NCBI GenBank assembly: GCA_033807775.1
Contig: JAWVWS010001004.1
Span: 372,001 to 436,000 of the forward strand
Length of the DNA stretch: 64,000 nucleotides
Direction of reading: 5' to 3'
From: Saussurea involucrata
Taxonomy: Eukaryota; Streptophyta; Magnoliopsida; Asterales; Asteraceae
Shown piece after piece: positions 32,053-44,138 of the stretch. The notes beneath the pieces were generated by a model that was not told the DNA's origin, ran no database searches, and saw only the letters and a list, made by a program, of their open reading frames with translations. The number at the start of each line of letters is the position of its first letter. Within the stretch, counting starts at the first letter, position 1. Both the position numbers and the translations under genes were made by a program.

Positions 32053-33891
32053 TTATGGAAGATTCTCGATCACCGCCACCTTTGCCTTGTCCACTTCAAT
32101 CCCCACTTTCGATACTTTGTGACCAAGCACAATCCCTTCGGTCACCATGAAGTGACACTTCTCCCAGTTCAATACCAGACTCGTCTCTTTACATCTTTGT
32201 AGGACGGCTTCCAAGTGTGCTAAGCATGTATCAAATGAAGGTCCGAACACTGAAAAGTCGTCCATAAAAATCTCAATAGTCCGTTCTACCATGTCTGAGA
32301 AGATAGCCATCATACACCTCTGAAAGGTTGCTGGAGCATTACATAAACCGAATGGCATTCTCCGGTAAGCAAAACTACCATAAGGACAAGTAAAGGTCGT
32401 CTTGTCCTGATCTTCGGGGGCTATTGGTATCTGATTATACCCCGAATAGCCGTCTAAGAAACAATAATAATCGTGTCCCGCAAGACGCTCTAAAATTTGA
32501 TCAATGAACGGGAGTGGAAAGTGATCCTTCTTTGTTGCATCATTTAGCTTTCGGTAGTCAATACACACCCTCCAACCGGTAACTGTTCGGGAAGGAATGA
32601 GCTCATTATTGTTGTTCCGGACAACAGTTATACCACCCTTCTTTGGCACTACCTGGACCGGGCTCACCCACGGACTATCCGGAACTGGATAGATAATTCC
32701 AACGTCAAGGAGTTTTAGAACCTCCTTTCGGACCACTTCTTTCATATTCGGGTTGAGCCGACGTTGATGTTGAACTACCGGTCGGTGTCCTTCTTCAAGA
32801 TTGATTCGATGTGAGCAAAAGGTTGGACTCAAACCTTTTAGATCGGCTATTGTCCATCCAATTGCAGCTTGATGCTCTCTCAAAACTCTAAGTAACTTCT
32901 CTTTCTTCTCGGAACTCAATTTGGAAGAGATAATCAACGGTAGTGTTTCCTTGTCTCCCAAGTACGCATACTCTAGATGTGATGGCAACGGTTTGAGCTC
33001 AAGTTGTGGTGGTGTATGCGATGATGGTTGAGACTTTGGAATAGGAGTTCCCAAATCTTCAACCACGGGTCGTCGGGACCCCTTGTATGATGGTAATGCA
33101 TTTAATTGTATCACACTCTCGCTTTCAAGATCATCATCGATACCCATCAACACATTATTCAATTGGTCTCCGGAAACTTGCACACCACATGTTTCTCTAT
33201 TCAAGGAATCCATCACATCTACCCGGTAGCACTCATTTGATGCCATTTTGTGTTTAACTACCCGAAAAACATTGAAGACTGCCTCTTCATCACCCACTCG
33301 GAGTGTCAGTTTGCCTCCTTTAACATCAATTAATGCTCCTCCCGTGGCTAAGAAAGGTCGACCAAGAATAAACCGTATCTCTTTGTCCTCATCCATGTCG
33401 AGGACCACGAAGTCAACCGAGAAATAAAACTTATCCACCTTGATCAGTACATCTTCAATTACACCATACGGGTACTTGATGGATCTGTCGGCAAGCTGCA
33501 AGGTCACATTAGTCGGTTGCACCTCTCCAAGTCCGAGTTTCCTGAAAATAGACAAAGGCATTAAATTAATACTTGCTCCAAGATCACACAAAGCCTTACT
33601 GACTTCAGAATTGCCTATATGAACAGGGATAGTAAAACTCCTTGGATCCTTAAGCTTCGGGGGAAGCTTGTGCTGGATGATCGCGCTGCACTCTTCAGTG
33701 AGTGCAACTGTCGCATGCTCCTCAATCTCCCTTTTGTTAGAAAGGATATCTTTCAAGAATTTCACATATGAGGGCATTTGTGCTAAAGCATCTGCAAAAG
33801 GGATGTTAATATGCAATTTCTTAAAAACTTCAAGAAATTTAGAAAAGTTAAGATCCTCTCTGTGGGCCTTAAGCCTATTTGGATATGGCAC
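32053..33891 (-). pseudogene. pol: Athila pol: protease and reverse transcriptase
   Basis: An open frame of 612 codons. The aspartic protease has the Athila form ALCDLGASINLMPLSIFRKL and the flap-end ILGRPFLATG. RT follows with DSPWVSPVQVVPKKGG, WRVCIDYRKLN, the first catalytic Asp in CFLDGYSGYNQI, FGLCNAPATFQRCM, and the YxDD equivalent IFMDDFSVFG, so the active site is intact. It stops at KVAVIENLP, where PP would be expected, and RNase H continues beyond a stop and a shift. This is the longest uninterrupted coding block in the Athila element. Confidence 0.95.
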
Positions 33892-34166
33892 TTTTGGAGC
33901 TACCGGCTTGACCGGTGGTTGCTTTGGAACGGTTGGCTGTTCTTGCTTCTTCTCTTCACCCTTCGGTTTTCCTCAATCACAACCTCTTCATCGGCTTCCA
34001 TCTCATCCATATCTACGATCTCAACATCTTGCCCTTTGGGCTCGGTTTCATTTGATGAAGGCTCTCTTGTCGGGTCTCTAATCAACTCCTTGCCACTTCT
34101 CAGAGGAATGGCTTTGCAATCTTCCCGGGTTTTCCTTTCGGGTTGACTCGGAAATGTCCCGGGAGC

Positions 34167-35496
34167 TCAGTTTTGTAGGACTTCAGAAATTTGTCCCACT
34201 TGCCTTTCGAGAAGCTTTATAGATGCCGTATTCTGATTAGTAGCCGCCTTGACTGTGCTTACCGTACCGGCTAATCCCTCAACCGTGCTATCCATCTTAG
34301 ACATGAATTTCATCATCTTGTCCTCTAGCCCCGACTTCTTCTCTCCTGATTGCCCTTCATCGAATTTCCGTTGGTTGTAACCTGAAGGACGATAGACATT
34401 GTTAGAATTAGACGAATTCGAAAAATTGGAATTATTACCTTGTTGCTGTTGGCCCATTGTCTCCCTTGGATGCCCTTGTGGTTGACTCCAGAGAAATTTG
34501 GGTGTCGTTTCCAACCCTCATTATAGGTGTTTGAGAATGTATCGTTCCTTGGCCGGTTGTTCCGATTTTGAAGAAGTTGAACTTGTTCCGACTCGGTCAC
34601 GGGTGGAGCCATCTCCGGCATACCCTCTTCCATCATAAATGCTGGTTGGATACAAGATCCCTTCAACTGACTCGTGAGTGCGGCTAATTAAGCCTTTATG
34701 GCTTTCAACTCCTCATTCTCTTGTATACTAGCAACACGTCTAACCGCTGATCTCGGAGTGGCGTAGCTATGTTCAGCCAGGTTTTCGATCAACTCACATG
34801 CTTCCTCATACGACTTATCCATTAGATCTCCGCCCGCTGCAGCTGTAATATCGTTTTTGAACTGTTGGTGAAGTCCACTAAAGAATGTCTGGATAACGAC
34901 CCAACCGTGCAACCCATGATGAGGACATCTTTTCAGCATGTCCTTATACCACTCCCATGCTTCATACAACGTTTCTTGGTCCCATTGAGCAAAATGGGTG
35001 ATCTTGGCCATGAGTTGTGCGGTTCTGCTCGGAGGAAAGCAGCTTTCAGTTGCGCCCAGGTGGTGATCTGATCCGGTTGGATATTTTCTATCCAAGTTTC
35101 TACTCTGCCCTTGAGTGAAAAGCCGAACAACCTTAGCTTGATTGCGTTCTCATCTACCCCATTGATTTTGAAGGTAATGCAGATCCTCTCAAATGCACGG
35201 AGGTGTGCATGAGAATCTTCTGTTGGTGCTCCTCCAAACTGGTTCTGCTGTACCATAACGATGGTACTTGGTTTGATTTCGAAGTAATTCGAACCAGTTG
35301 TGGGAGGTTGAAAGCCCATGCGTGCGGCTGCCACATTCGGATTGGCAAACGACTGCATAGGACGTCTCTCAGGAGGAGCTTCGTCGCCCATCTTCAAGTG
35401 TCTTTTAGCTTTAGATTCTTTTCGTAACTGACGGGCGGTTCTTTCGATTTCTGGATCGAGCGGTTCGATTTCCTTACCTTGGGTCTTCCTTGGCAT
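34167..35496 (-). pseudogene. gag: Athila gag
   Basis: The start at 35496 (MPRKTQGKEIEPLDPEIE) is about 150 bp after the primer site. The Ty3-type retrotrans_gag domain is readable: EDSHAHLRAFERICITFKIN, LRLFGFSLKGRVETWIE, then after a short deletion near 35030 the frame changes and continues RTAQLMAKITHFAQWDQETL and FFSGLHQQFKNDITAAAGGD. The C-terminal part (34167-34666) is split between two further frames, with NRPRNDTFSNTYNEGWKRHP and an Asn-rich stretch. A coiled segment, LAGTVSTVKAATNQNTASIK, ends it. No zinc knuckle is visible. Confidence 0.88.
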
Positions 35497-35640
35497 AAAC
35501 CAGTTAGTACCTGAAAAGAAAGATGATTCAAAATTAGCAATCCAGAAACTGAAAGTAACAAGACGAAAAATAAAATAATAATAAAAAAATGTTAAATGTA
35601 ACAGCGCTTATAACTGGTAGTGCTATCAGTTGCAACTAGT

Positions 35641-35658
35641 TCCCCGGCAACGGCGCCA
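35641..35658 (-). other. Athila primer binding site (tRNA-Asp type)
   Basis: Minus strand TGGCGCCGTTGCCGGGGA, the usual Athila/Tat primer site complementary to tRNA-Asp, 6 bp from the LTR. Confidence 0.93.
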
Positions 35659-35664
35659 AAAACT

Positions 35665-36962
35665 TGATAGGCGGGTTTACACCCCCCTAAATCTAACCGC
35701 AAGTGTACGGTGTCAAAATCAAGTAATAGTACAAAAGTACGAGTATCGAACACATGGAACTAGGAACTAAGTATCACAATGACCATAAGATCTATTAACT
35801 GAACGGTCGCAATTTTGAGTTGTTGGTATTAAAATAATTAATTGCAAGTAAGTAAATCAAGAACGAGACAGTAAACAACTTAGGGAACTTTGGATAGAGA
35901 AAACAGTTGAGGGTTGGAAATCCTAAGGTTTTCACATATAAACACTTGACTCAAAATAATTACCAGCTATCCCCTTTAATGAATACCCAATCTCTACAAT
36001 CTCCGTTGTTCTTTCTCAAGCAACCACGAATTCTATTTTGAAAGCATAAGTTTTATCTCTCGACCTCAACCTATGGAATCCAAAACACATCAAGATTTCA
36101 ACGGGACTAAGGCTTACTTGGTATATCTCTATCCAATTTCTCACCTTAGGCATGCAATTCTAGTTCTAGTTAGCAATTAACTCTCTCGAACTTAATTGAT
36201 AACAAACAAATCAGATGAAAGTTGTCCAGACTCACAAAAGCATTAAAACCCAAATCACATGATTCATTAATGAGGAAAAACTGATAAAAATCTCAAATCA
36301 CATGTTCATAAGCTTAAACCAAATTCAAACCAACCCCCAACATCTAAAGATTAGTTCTTGTTGGTGGTGGACAAAAACATAAGAAAAGGGAAGGAAGTGG
36401 TGTGTGTAGACATCGTGCTCGTCAACGTGAAGAATGTACTGATGAACTCCCTTCTCTCGGCTCTAATCAGCTTCTCGTGGTGAACTCCTCTTCGATCGGT
36501 CCTCTATCGTGGCTCCAAAGTACTCAAAATATCTCTGAAAATCGCCCCCTCGTAGCCTACCGTCGCACGCGTAAAAAGTGATAACCTAGTTCTCTGAAAA
36601 ACGTCCAAGTAGCAACCAACAGGGAGTTGCGCGGGTTTCCCCACGACTTGAAGTCGCGTGAGAAACCGCGCGTGTTCTGGCTTGGGTCGGGTCAGGTTGT
36701 GCTTTGGATCTCGGGTCGTGGATTTGGGCCTGATTCTTGGGCTTAGATTTGGGCTTTCATTTGTGTTTGAATCTAGAATCTTAATTTAGCCCATTGCAGT
36801 TCTTTTCTCGGTCCTTTTCTGCTCGTTTTCTAGACTGTCGTTTACTCTCGGAATACTTGCACAATTCACTGGAAAAACGTAAAAGCGACACTGCTTTGCT
36901 TCAAAACAAGCCACTCTCCTTGGTTTGTGGACTGAAAATAACGTAAAAAAGTGGCGTTATCA
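35665..36962 (-). repeat. Athila 5' LTR
   Basis: Starts TGATAGGCGGG and ends GTTATCA, collinear with 24781-26077 over the whole length and about 97% identical by eye. Followed by the duplicated target ATTGA at 36963. Confidence 0.95.
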
Positions 36963-36967
36963 ATTGA

Positions 36968-38187
36968 CAAAGTGATGCACAGTTCTAGGTTGTATCAAAG
37001 TAGATTCAGTGACCAGAATATGACTTCATATCTTTTCTTCAACTTCCCGGAAGAATGGAATGTTCCTCAACTATGGAGAGCTTTCAAGTACTACGGAGAT
37101 GTCAGAGATATATACATGGCTAAGAGACGGATGATAATTGGGAAGAGATTCGGGTTCGTGCGTTTCAAGAATGTAAATAACGCAGCGGGGATGAAAGGAA
37201 ATTAAACGAAATGTGGATCGGGTCTTATAAACTAAGGCCGTTCTTGGCGACGAAGGAGATAGAAAAAGTCGAGAAGGGAAATGGAAGAAACATGACACGA
37301 CCACGAGGAAAAGAACCCCATACGATGGTGGAAACAGGAACTAAACTGGGCCATAGAATATACTCCGAAGTGACAAAACAGAAGATAAACAAGAGAGATT
37401 GGGTGGAAGAGGAAAGAAAAATAGTACTAAAGGAAATCCTTGGTTCGTGGCACCCGAATGTAGAAGCGAGAGACAAACTGGACAAATGTGCAATAGGATG
37501 TGTGTCGTCACTCGATAATTTAGAAGCAATACAAAAGTTGTGCAAATCGGAGAACTTAACAGAGTGCTCGTTGAAACACTTGGGGGGAGGGAACGTCTTA
37601 CTAACCTTTGAGAACGAAAACACCATGTTAAACATTCTTAAAAACAAGGTCCGTGGTTTACATTATTGGATTAAAGACATGAGGCGTTGGTCGGAAGGTT
37701 TTTGTTCATCGAAAGGGCAACATGGCTGAGAATTTATGGTGTCCCGTTGCATGCATGGAAGCGAGCAATATTCAACGACATCGCGAACAAGTGGGGACAT
37801 ACATTAAAATTTATACATTGCGAATGGGAGGAAAGTATTAATCTGGAATATGCAAAGGTTCTGGTAGCGACTTCACTACAATCCACAATTGACGAAATCC
37901 GCAGCATAAAAGTGGGAAGCCTCTTCTATCGAGTGAGAGTGGTGAAGGAATGTATCGAGACGGTGATGATACCGTCATTCACAGACAGCGAAAGTGAGGA
38001 GGAGGATGTAGGAATGACAAGTGAATCGAAGTGGGTGGAGGAGGAAAGTGAAGAGGAGGATTGTATCGTAGAGGAAAGCGTCCTTCAAAAACAAGCTAAT
38101 GGAGAAGATTTCCCGATACAAGAGAAAGGCGAAACAGTCCCGATGATAGTGGAAAGAGGCGGTAATAGGAGTGGTGGCGACAAATAA
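36968..38187 (+). pseudogene. LINE ORF1 with RNA-recognition motif
   Basis: ORF1 proteins of plant L1 elements bind the element RNA. The RRM is clear: SYLFFNFPEEWNVPQLWRAF, YYGDVRDIYMAKRR and KRFGFVRFKNV (RNP1-like). A frameshift near 37200 leads to MWIGSYKLRPFLA, then a second domain (ILGSWHPNVEAR, HLGGGNVLLTFEN, HYWIKDMRRWSEGF). Another shift near 37690 gives RATWLRIYGVPLHAWKRAIF and an acidic tail, SESEEEDVG. The N-terminus lies left of the Athila element at about 24640-24780. The gene is broken by two shifts and a 12-kb insertion. Confidence 0.85.
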
Positions 38188-39084
38188 CACAGAGAGTCGT
38201 CTCCGTCGATCAACTCCACCGAAATTCCGTCTCCGGCACCGGAAGTCGGGATGGGAGGCCAACCATCATGGTTTGAAAAATCACCAACTATCGAGGAAGG
38301 AGGCAGATTGGAAGCTAGTTATGATGACATTGAAAAAAACCCGGCTAGGGATAGAGAGAGAAGCGTGAAAGGTATTGGACAAGAAAGAATATGGGTTTGG
38401 GAGGAGATCTGGCCTAATCGTAGAACGGGCGGCCCACGATGATTTAAGTGGAGACGACCTTGGTTCACGTCACGTGAAGGCCCAAGTGGGGCTGAATGAT
38501 TAGACGTCAACAGTAGCAGAAAGCCCAAAGGAAAAAAAATGAAGCAACAACCCTCGAAACGTACATAAAAATTGTATTACATAATTTCTTAGCCCAAGTC
38601 GAGATTGTGTGGCTGATGATCATAACAAACAGAAGGAGACTGAACGTGTCTTACCTAGTGATCGAGTCAAACAGAAAGTAATTGGGAAAGATAGAGATAA
38701 AGAGATCAGAGGGAAAGAGGGCGAAATCGCAAAGAACATGAAGGGTGAATCGTTGGGGTTTGGTAGGGGAAGAATGAGTTTCGATTACTCAAACAAAAAG
38801 CAAGGAGACAAGTACTAAAGGGAGGGCAGAGGCAATCAGAAACCAACAAAGGGGAAAAGTCCAAAAAGTCGAGATGGGGATGCGTTGATTCAGAAGATAC
38901 GCTATCGACTTCAAACGACATAAGGAGCACCAATGGGTCAGAAAAATTGGAGGAATTTGGTAGAAAATTTGGACTGTTCTGGGGAGGTTCATGTTCGACA
39001 GGGAAGCACGGTGGGGAAAACAAGCGGTAAACCAGGTATATAACCGAATGTAGTTCGTAACTTGAAATTTGAATAAAGATAACT
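38188..39084 (+). other. ORF1 tail and ORF1-ORF2 spacer of the LINE
   Basis: Short Lys/Glu-rich frames (38609-38818, KGESLGFGRGRMSFDYSNKK) could be the degenerate end of ORF1. No domain is recognisable before the endonuclease starts near 39085. Confidence 0.55.
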
Positions 39085-42000
39085 TCAACTAATGTAAGGG
39101 GATTGGGTACGGTTGGAAAAAAGAAAAGGATTCGGGAAATTTTCACAAAAGGGAAAATAGATATGATAGGAATCCAAGAAACAAAACAGAAAAAACGGGA
39201 TGAGCTTCAAATTGCAAAAATTCGGTGGGTTTACTCTTGATATGGGATATGAAAGAATTTTAGTGTGAATTCTTCGTTATCGAGAGGAATTTTGTAGTGG
39301 TAATCGGGAATTGGAGGGGGGTGGAAGGTGTAACCGGTTTCATATATGTGTACGGCCCAAGAGAGCTCAAGGTGTGGAAGAACATATAAAATTTATGTAA
39401 CAAGGACGAGGTAAAATGGTGTGTATTTGGTGATTTTAACGATATGAGGGGGAACCATGAAAGATTAAATTCAGTTACAAACGACAAAGGCGCGGAGGAA
39501 TTCAACGCATTTATTAGAAAAAGCCAATTGATGGGGATTCCAATGGAAGGGCAAAAATTCACTCGGGTAAGCGATGATGGGTCAAAGTATAGCATGTTGG
39601 ATCGATTCTTTATGTCTAATGAATTTTGTGCGGTTTGGAGGAATTTGGGGGTGAAGGCACTTGAAAATAAATGGTTTGACCGTTGTCTGATTATGCTAAG
39701 AGAGTCAAAACTCGACTTTGGTCTGAAGCCGTTTAAACTTTTTGAACATGGTTAACCGGGGACGAAGTGGGGGAGTTGATAAGAAGGGAATGGGGTAAGG
39801 AGGTAAAATCAAGAAAGTCGGATTGTATTTTTAGAGACAAACTAAAAAACGTGAAAATAGCCTTGAAAGGAAGATGTGCCGAGAACTTTAACCGACTAAA
39901 CGGGGAGTTGGAGAAAAACAAAGAAGCGGCATTGAAGTTGGAAAGTGAGGTCGGGTCGAGAAGCTTGGATGAAAGTGTTAGAGAGAGATGGGTAGAAGTG
40001 CGAAGTAAGTGGCTAGAGGCAGAAAAATAAAAGTTAGATATCGACAACCAAAAAGCCAAAATAAAATGGATGGAAGAGGGGGACCAAAACTCAAAGTTCT
40101 TCCATGCGGTGATAAGGAAGAGGGAACGAAAGAATGGGATCCGTGGCATGAACATTCAATCGGTATGGTCGGAATATCCGAAAGAAATAAAAGACTTTGT
40201 GTGGGATTTCTTCAAAAGAAAATTCACTTCTAGAAACATGGTTGGGCCGAAACTACAAAGTGATAAGATAAACAAGTTATCGAGGGATGAGCGGAGAGGC
40301 TCAAGAGACCGTTTGTGGAGGAGAAAGTATGGGAAGCAATAAAAATGTGTGGAAACAACAAGTCTCTGGGCCCGGATGGAATCACTTTCACATTCAGAAA
40401 AAAGTTTTGGTTAATTATAAAAACTGACCTCATGAGGGCGATGGAAAAGTTTTGGGAGGAGGAAAGGATAAGTGGAGGGTGTAATGCGTCATTTATCACG
40501 CTCATACCAAAAAAATGATAACCTGACGTGTCTTAATGATTATAGGCCGATTAACTTGATTGGGGTGTTTTACAAGATGTTTTTACTGGTGATGGCGGAG
40601 AGGATGAAGAAGATAATGGGTAAAATAATAGGTGAAACACAAACGATTTTCATAAAAGGTAGATACATCTTAGATGGGGGTATTGGTTGCAAATGAAGCG
40701 GTGGAGTTCATAAAGAAGTCGAAAAAGAAGGGTTTTATATTCAAAGTGGACTTTGAAAAGGAATACAACAACGTGGAGTGGTCGTTTCTACTTGAAACAA
40801 TGGCTTCGATGGGCTTTGGAGCAAAATGGTGTACTTGGATCAAAGCTAGCTTGGAGTCCTCTATAGCGTCGGCTTTGGTCAACGGATCCCCGACGAAGGA
40901 GTTTAAAATAAAGAAAGGGCTTAGGCAAGGTGACCCACTAGCACTGTTCCTCTTTCTAGTGGTTGCCGAATGTTTGAGCGTTTTGATTCTAGAAGCTAAA
41001 GAAAAAGGTGTGTTCGAAGGTTTGATGATCGGTAAAGAAGAAGTAGAGTTGACTCACTTACAATACGCCGACGGTGTTATTTTCTTTGGTAAGTGGAGCA
41101 TCAAGAATTTGAAAAATCTAATGAAAATTCTTGATTGCTTTTTTGTGGTGTCGACTTTAAAGATCAATATCCGGAAGAGCAAACTTTATGGATTGGGTGT
41201 CGGTCTAGGGGAGATCTAAGGATGGTCGGAAGGATTGGGATGCGGATATGGTGAACTGCCTTTCTCCTATCTCGGCCTTCAGGTTATGAGCAATATGAGC
41301 AACATCAAAAATTAGAAGGACGCCCTAAAAAAGGTACAAAACAAACTTGCAACTTGGAAGTCAAAATTGATCTCGTACGGTGGTATACTTACTTTGGTAA
41401 AGTCGGTACTTGATAGTATTGATTTGTATCTTTTTTCTCGCTTTTTAGAGCCCCGAGAGGTGTGATTAGTGAATTAAGGAGGGTGAGATCTGATTTATTT
41501 TGGGGAGGGGGGAAGGTTCCGAATCCAAAGAGAGGGGTGGCTTTGGTAAAGTGGGATCGGGTTGTGAGAAGCTACAAGAGAGGTAGTCTAAATGTGGGTA
41601 GCTTACAAGTTTCTAATTAGGGTTTATTGAGAAAATGGTGGTGGAGGTTCGGTGTGGGAAAGGAGGCATTGTGGGTAAAGGTGATTAAAATCCTTCATGG
41701 GAGGGATTGGGGTTTGGAAGAGAGGTGAGCAACTTGGGGAAGGGGGGTCGTTCGGTGTGGTGCAACATTATCAAGGTAGGCCAAGAACTAGAGAAGATAG
41801 GCTTGAACATTGCCTCTTCTTTCGGGAAAGAAGTAGGGAGGGGGGACGAGACATGCTTTGAGGTGGATAGGTGGATCAGGAATGCAAAGTTGGGTGAGAG
41901 ATTCAAGCGCCTTTTTTAACTTGAAACAAACAAGGAAGGTGAGAGCCGAGGGGTAGGGAGGCGGGAGAATTGGAAAGCTTAAGGGAGGTAATTCAAGGGT

Positions 42001-42531
42001 GGGCACCGAAGGTAGAAGGCCGGGACCATATAAAATAGGTAGAAGGAGGGGATGGGATTTTTTCGGTCCAATAGTTGAAGGAGTTGATCGAGGAGAGATT
42101 GGAGGTAATAGTGGAAACCCATGAGGAAACGATTTGGTCAAAAATATCCCTAAAAAGGTATGCATTTTCTTTTGAAAGCCAAACAAGGGACGTTACCGTG
42201 TCAGTTGGTTCTTGAAAAGATGGGTGTGGACTTAAACTCCACGGAATGTCCGAGATTCGGGATAGAGCCGGAATTGGTCGACCACACTTTGGTGAAGTGT
42301 ATTGAGGCAGATAAAGTGTGGCAAAAGGTTCTTCGATGGTGGAATCACACGGAAGAAAACATCAACACGATACAAGATCTAATGGAGATCAACGTTTCTG
42401 CGGAAGGTACATTTTCACAACCAAAACTGTGGAAGGAAACGGTCTGGTGCTTTCTTTATCTTATTTGTTCACACCGCAACCAAGTGGTGTTTAATAAACG
42501 GAGGAGGCAATTTGGAGGATCGATTATATGA
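39085..42531 (+). pseudogene. LINE ORF2: endonuclease, reverse transcriptase, zf-RVT
   Basis: The AP-type endonuclease begins STNVRGLGTVGKKKRIRE with the metal-binding IGIQETKQ, and after shifts continues CVFGDFNDMRGNHERL and YSMLDRFFMS. RT begins with NNKSLGPDGITF (40365), CLNDYRPINLIG and FIKGRYILDGG. Motif A is FKVDFEKEYNNVEW, followed by KKGLRQGDPLALFLFLVVAE. The YADD active site reads LQYADGVIFF, so the second Asp is Gly. The C-terminal CCHC-like region is at 42160-42531 (PRFGIEPELVDHTLVKC, with one Cys missing). At least six shifts or stops; 41220-42150 is heavily decayed. Non-functional. Confidence 0.9.
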
Positions 42532-42913
42532 AATGCAACGCCGTTGTTTCGAATGATTTGCAAGTCGGTTAAGAGGTCGGAAGATCAGTTAGACTGAGTG
42601 GTTGGCCGATCCAAGGGTGGCACTGTAAGGAAATAGCAGGTGCCGATCGAGGTGTTGTCTAGATTCAGTTGCTAGTTGTTCGTGGGTTGCCTTGGCCGAT
42701 CTGTGACGTCGTGATTTGCTGCTATTGTTGTGTTTGTTTTTGTGGTAATTTAGTTTCATAACTGTTCGATTGGGTGGCTTGTTTGCATAGGTTTGTCCCT
42801 GGCAAACTTTTGTAAGTCTGGTACTGCTTACTGTTTTGGCCTTGGGGACTTCCTTGTACTTTTGTTGTTGGTTGGTTTGTGGTAATAAATGCACGCCTTT
42901 CAAAATAAAATCT
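42532..42913 (+). other. LINE 3' untranslated region
   Basis: G/T-rich, non-coding (TTGTTGTGTTTGTTTTTGTG) and ending CACGCCTTTCAAAATAAAAT. The minus-strand frames here are openings caused by the skew. Confidence 0.75.
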
Positions 42914-42926
42914 ACAAATCTTGGAA
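42914..42926. other. LINE target-site duplication, right copy
   Basis: ACAAATCTTGGAA, identical to 24572-24584. Confidence 0.92.
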
Positions 42927-43282
42927 CTCTTAAATTGTTTCTCCAAATGTTCTTATGATCTAGCTTTTTCTTTAGTTTGTTTTTTTTGGCTTGGTCCCTC
43001 TTGGTTTTGTTTTCTTGCTTTGTCTCCCTTTGGTTTTTTTTGCACCTTGGAGAGTTATTTTATTTAATCTAATGGCTTTTCTTGAAAAAAAAGAAGAAGA
43101 TTACGGGTTCTGTGTTTGTTAAATTGTATGATAGAAATTAAACTCGGAATATTCATCCATAAATGAACATCGGACTATCGGCTTGGCTTCATACTAAACT
43201 AAGGACACATTTTGGCCATGTGCATGTAGGAAGACCGCCAGTATCACCTATATCTTTTTTTAATTCTCATGATTTATTTGAT
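42927..43282 (+). other. Possible older LINE tail, no gene
   Basis: 42960-43105 is T/G-rich with TTGGTTTTGTTTTCTTGC and ends in an A run with AAGAAGAAG at 43085-43105, like an old LINE 3' end. The rest has no recognisable feature. Confidence 0.35.
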
Positions 43283-43644
43283 GGGAAATTGACTCAGATA
43301 GTCATTTTATACAATAAACTTGAACCCTTAATCATTATTTTTCAAGTTTTGCGTAAATGTCACTACTTCCGCAATATACAGGTCCGTAATTGTGGATCTA
43401 GGTCAAAAACACAAAAAATATGAATTTGATCTATTTTTCTTTAAAAAATTACGTTGCGGATCCAAGTCTGCAAAAAAATATCTTTAAAGGAAAATCAATC
43501 AGATTCGTATTTTTTGTGTTTTTAGCTAGGTCTGCAATTACGAACCTGTATATTGTAGATGTAGTAATATTTTAGTAAAAATAAGAAAGAAATAACTAGG
43601 AGACCAATTTACTTGGATAAAATGGCTATTTGAATCAATTTCCC
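43283..43644. mobile_element. Mutator-type MITE with long inverted arms
   Basis: Ends GGGAAATTGACTCAGATAGT and, on the other strand, GGGAAATTGATTCAAATAGC. The pairing arms extend well inside and include CAATATACAGGTCCGTAATT and its partner, about 170 bp per arm with mismatches. The 10-bp duplication TTTATTTGAT is at 43273-43282 and 43645-43654. GGGAAATTG-type ends, long arms and a 9-10-bp duplication fit Mutator-like elements. 362 bp, no coding. Confidence 0.87.
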
Positions 43645-43654
43645 TTTATTTGAT

Positions 43655-44138
43655 CCCCTTTATTTTAATAGCCCTCATGTATGATTTAAAGGTTTTTAGT
43701 CGTTTTTTGTAGTGGCTAACCTTTTCAAACGACGCTTTTCATGATACAAATTTTTGTGCGAACAAGGTATGGACATTCGTAAGTTTAATTTCGGACTTTA
43801 TTATTAATGCAACAACTCTCAATCACGACAAACAATTGTTTTTCAAAATTCGGACATCCACAATATTCGTGCAAACTTAATATGATGTTCATATACATTT
43901 TCTTTTCTAGATATAAGAAGACATCTAAACCTGATTTTTCTTGTTGAGCACTCATATTCTCTCAAAGATCGCAAAAAGAAAACGATATTTTGTGTAACAA
44001 AAGGGAGAAATGTCGATATTTTGTGAAAAACTTTTTTGGCAATTTAGACTCTTTTTTAATGACGACGATAATCATTTGAACTTCTTGTAAATCTCGATAA
44101 GTGATATAGTTATCTTTATTAGGTTTTATACTAGTGTT
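43655..44138. other. No gene recognised
   Basis: AT-rich intergenic sequence between the MITE and the Copia LTR. No repeats or open frames of note. Confidence 0.5.

Larger units (their letters stand above)
24781..36962 (-). mobile_element. Complete Athila-type Ty3/Gypsy element
   Basis: Minus-strand element of 12.2 kb with two LTRs, a tRNA-Asp-type primer site, gag, protease-RT, RNase H-integrase, a third ORF and a long 3' non-coding part. The target duplication ATTGA is present at 24776-24780 and 36963-36967. RT wording (FMDDFSVFG, NWEKCHFMV), DLGAS protease and the third ORF place it in Athila. Comparing the LTRs by eye gives about 40 differences in 1297 bp, or roughly 97% identity, a fairly recent insertion. 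All ORFs carry a frameshift or stop, so it is not autonomous now. Confidence 0.95.
36968..42913 (+). mobile_element. Full-length L1-type LINE, 3' part
   Basis: Continues the LINE after the Athila insertion: ORF1 with an RRM, ORF2 with endonuclease, RT and a zf-RVT region, then a 3' leader. It ends at the right target-site copy (42914-42926), which equals 24572-24584. The 3' end is AT-rich (CAAAATAAAATCT) without a long poly-A. The presence of both ends and the intact duplication show a full-length, correctly inserted copy. Confidence 0.92.

Noticed and set aside
30104..35496. An intact, autonomous Athila
   Set aside because: Gag has frameshifts, RT ends in a stop before RNase H, and integrase contains a stop at 30632, despite intact catalytic residues.
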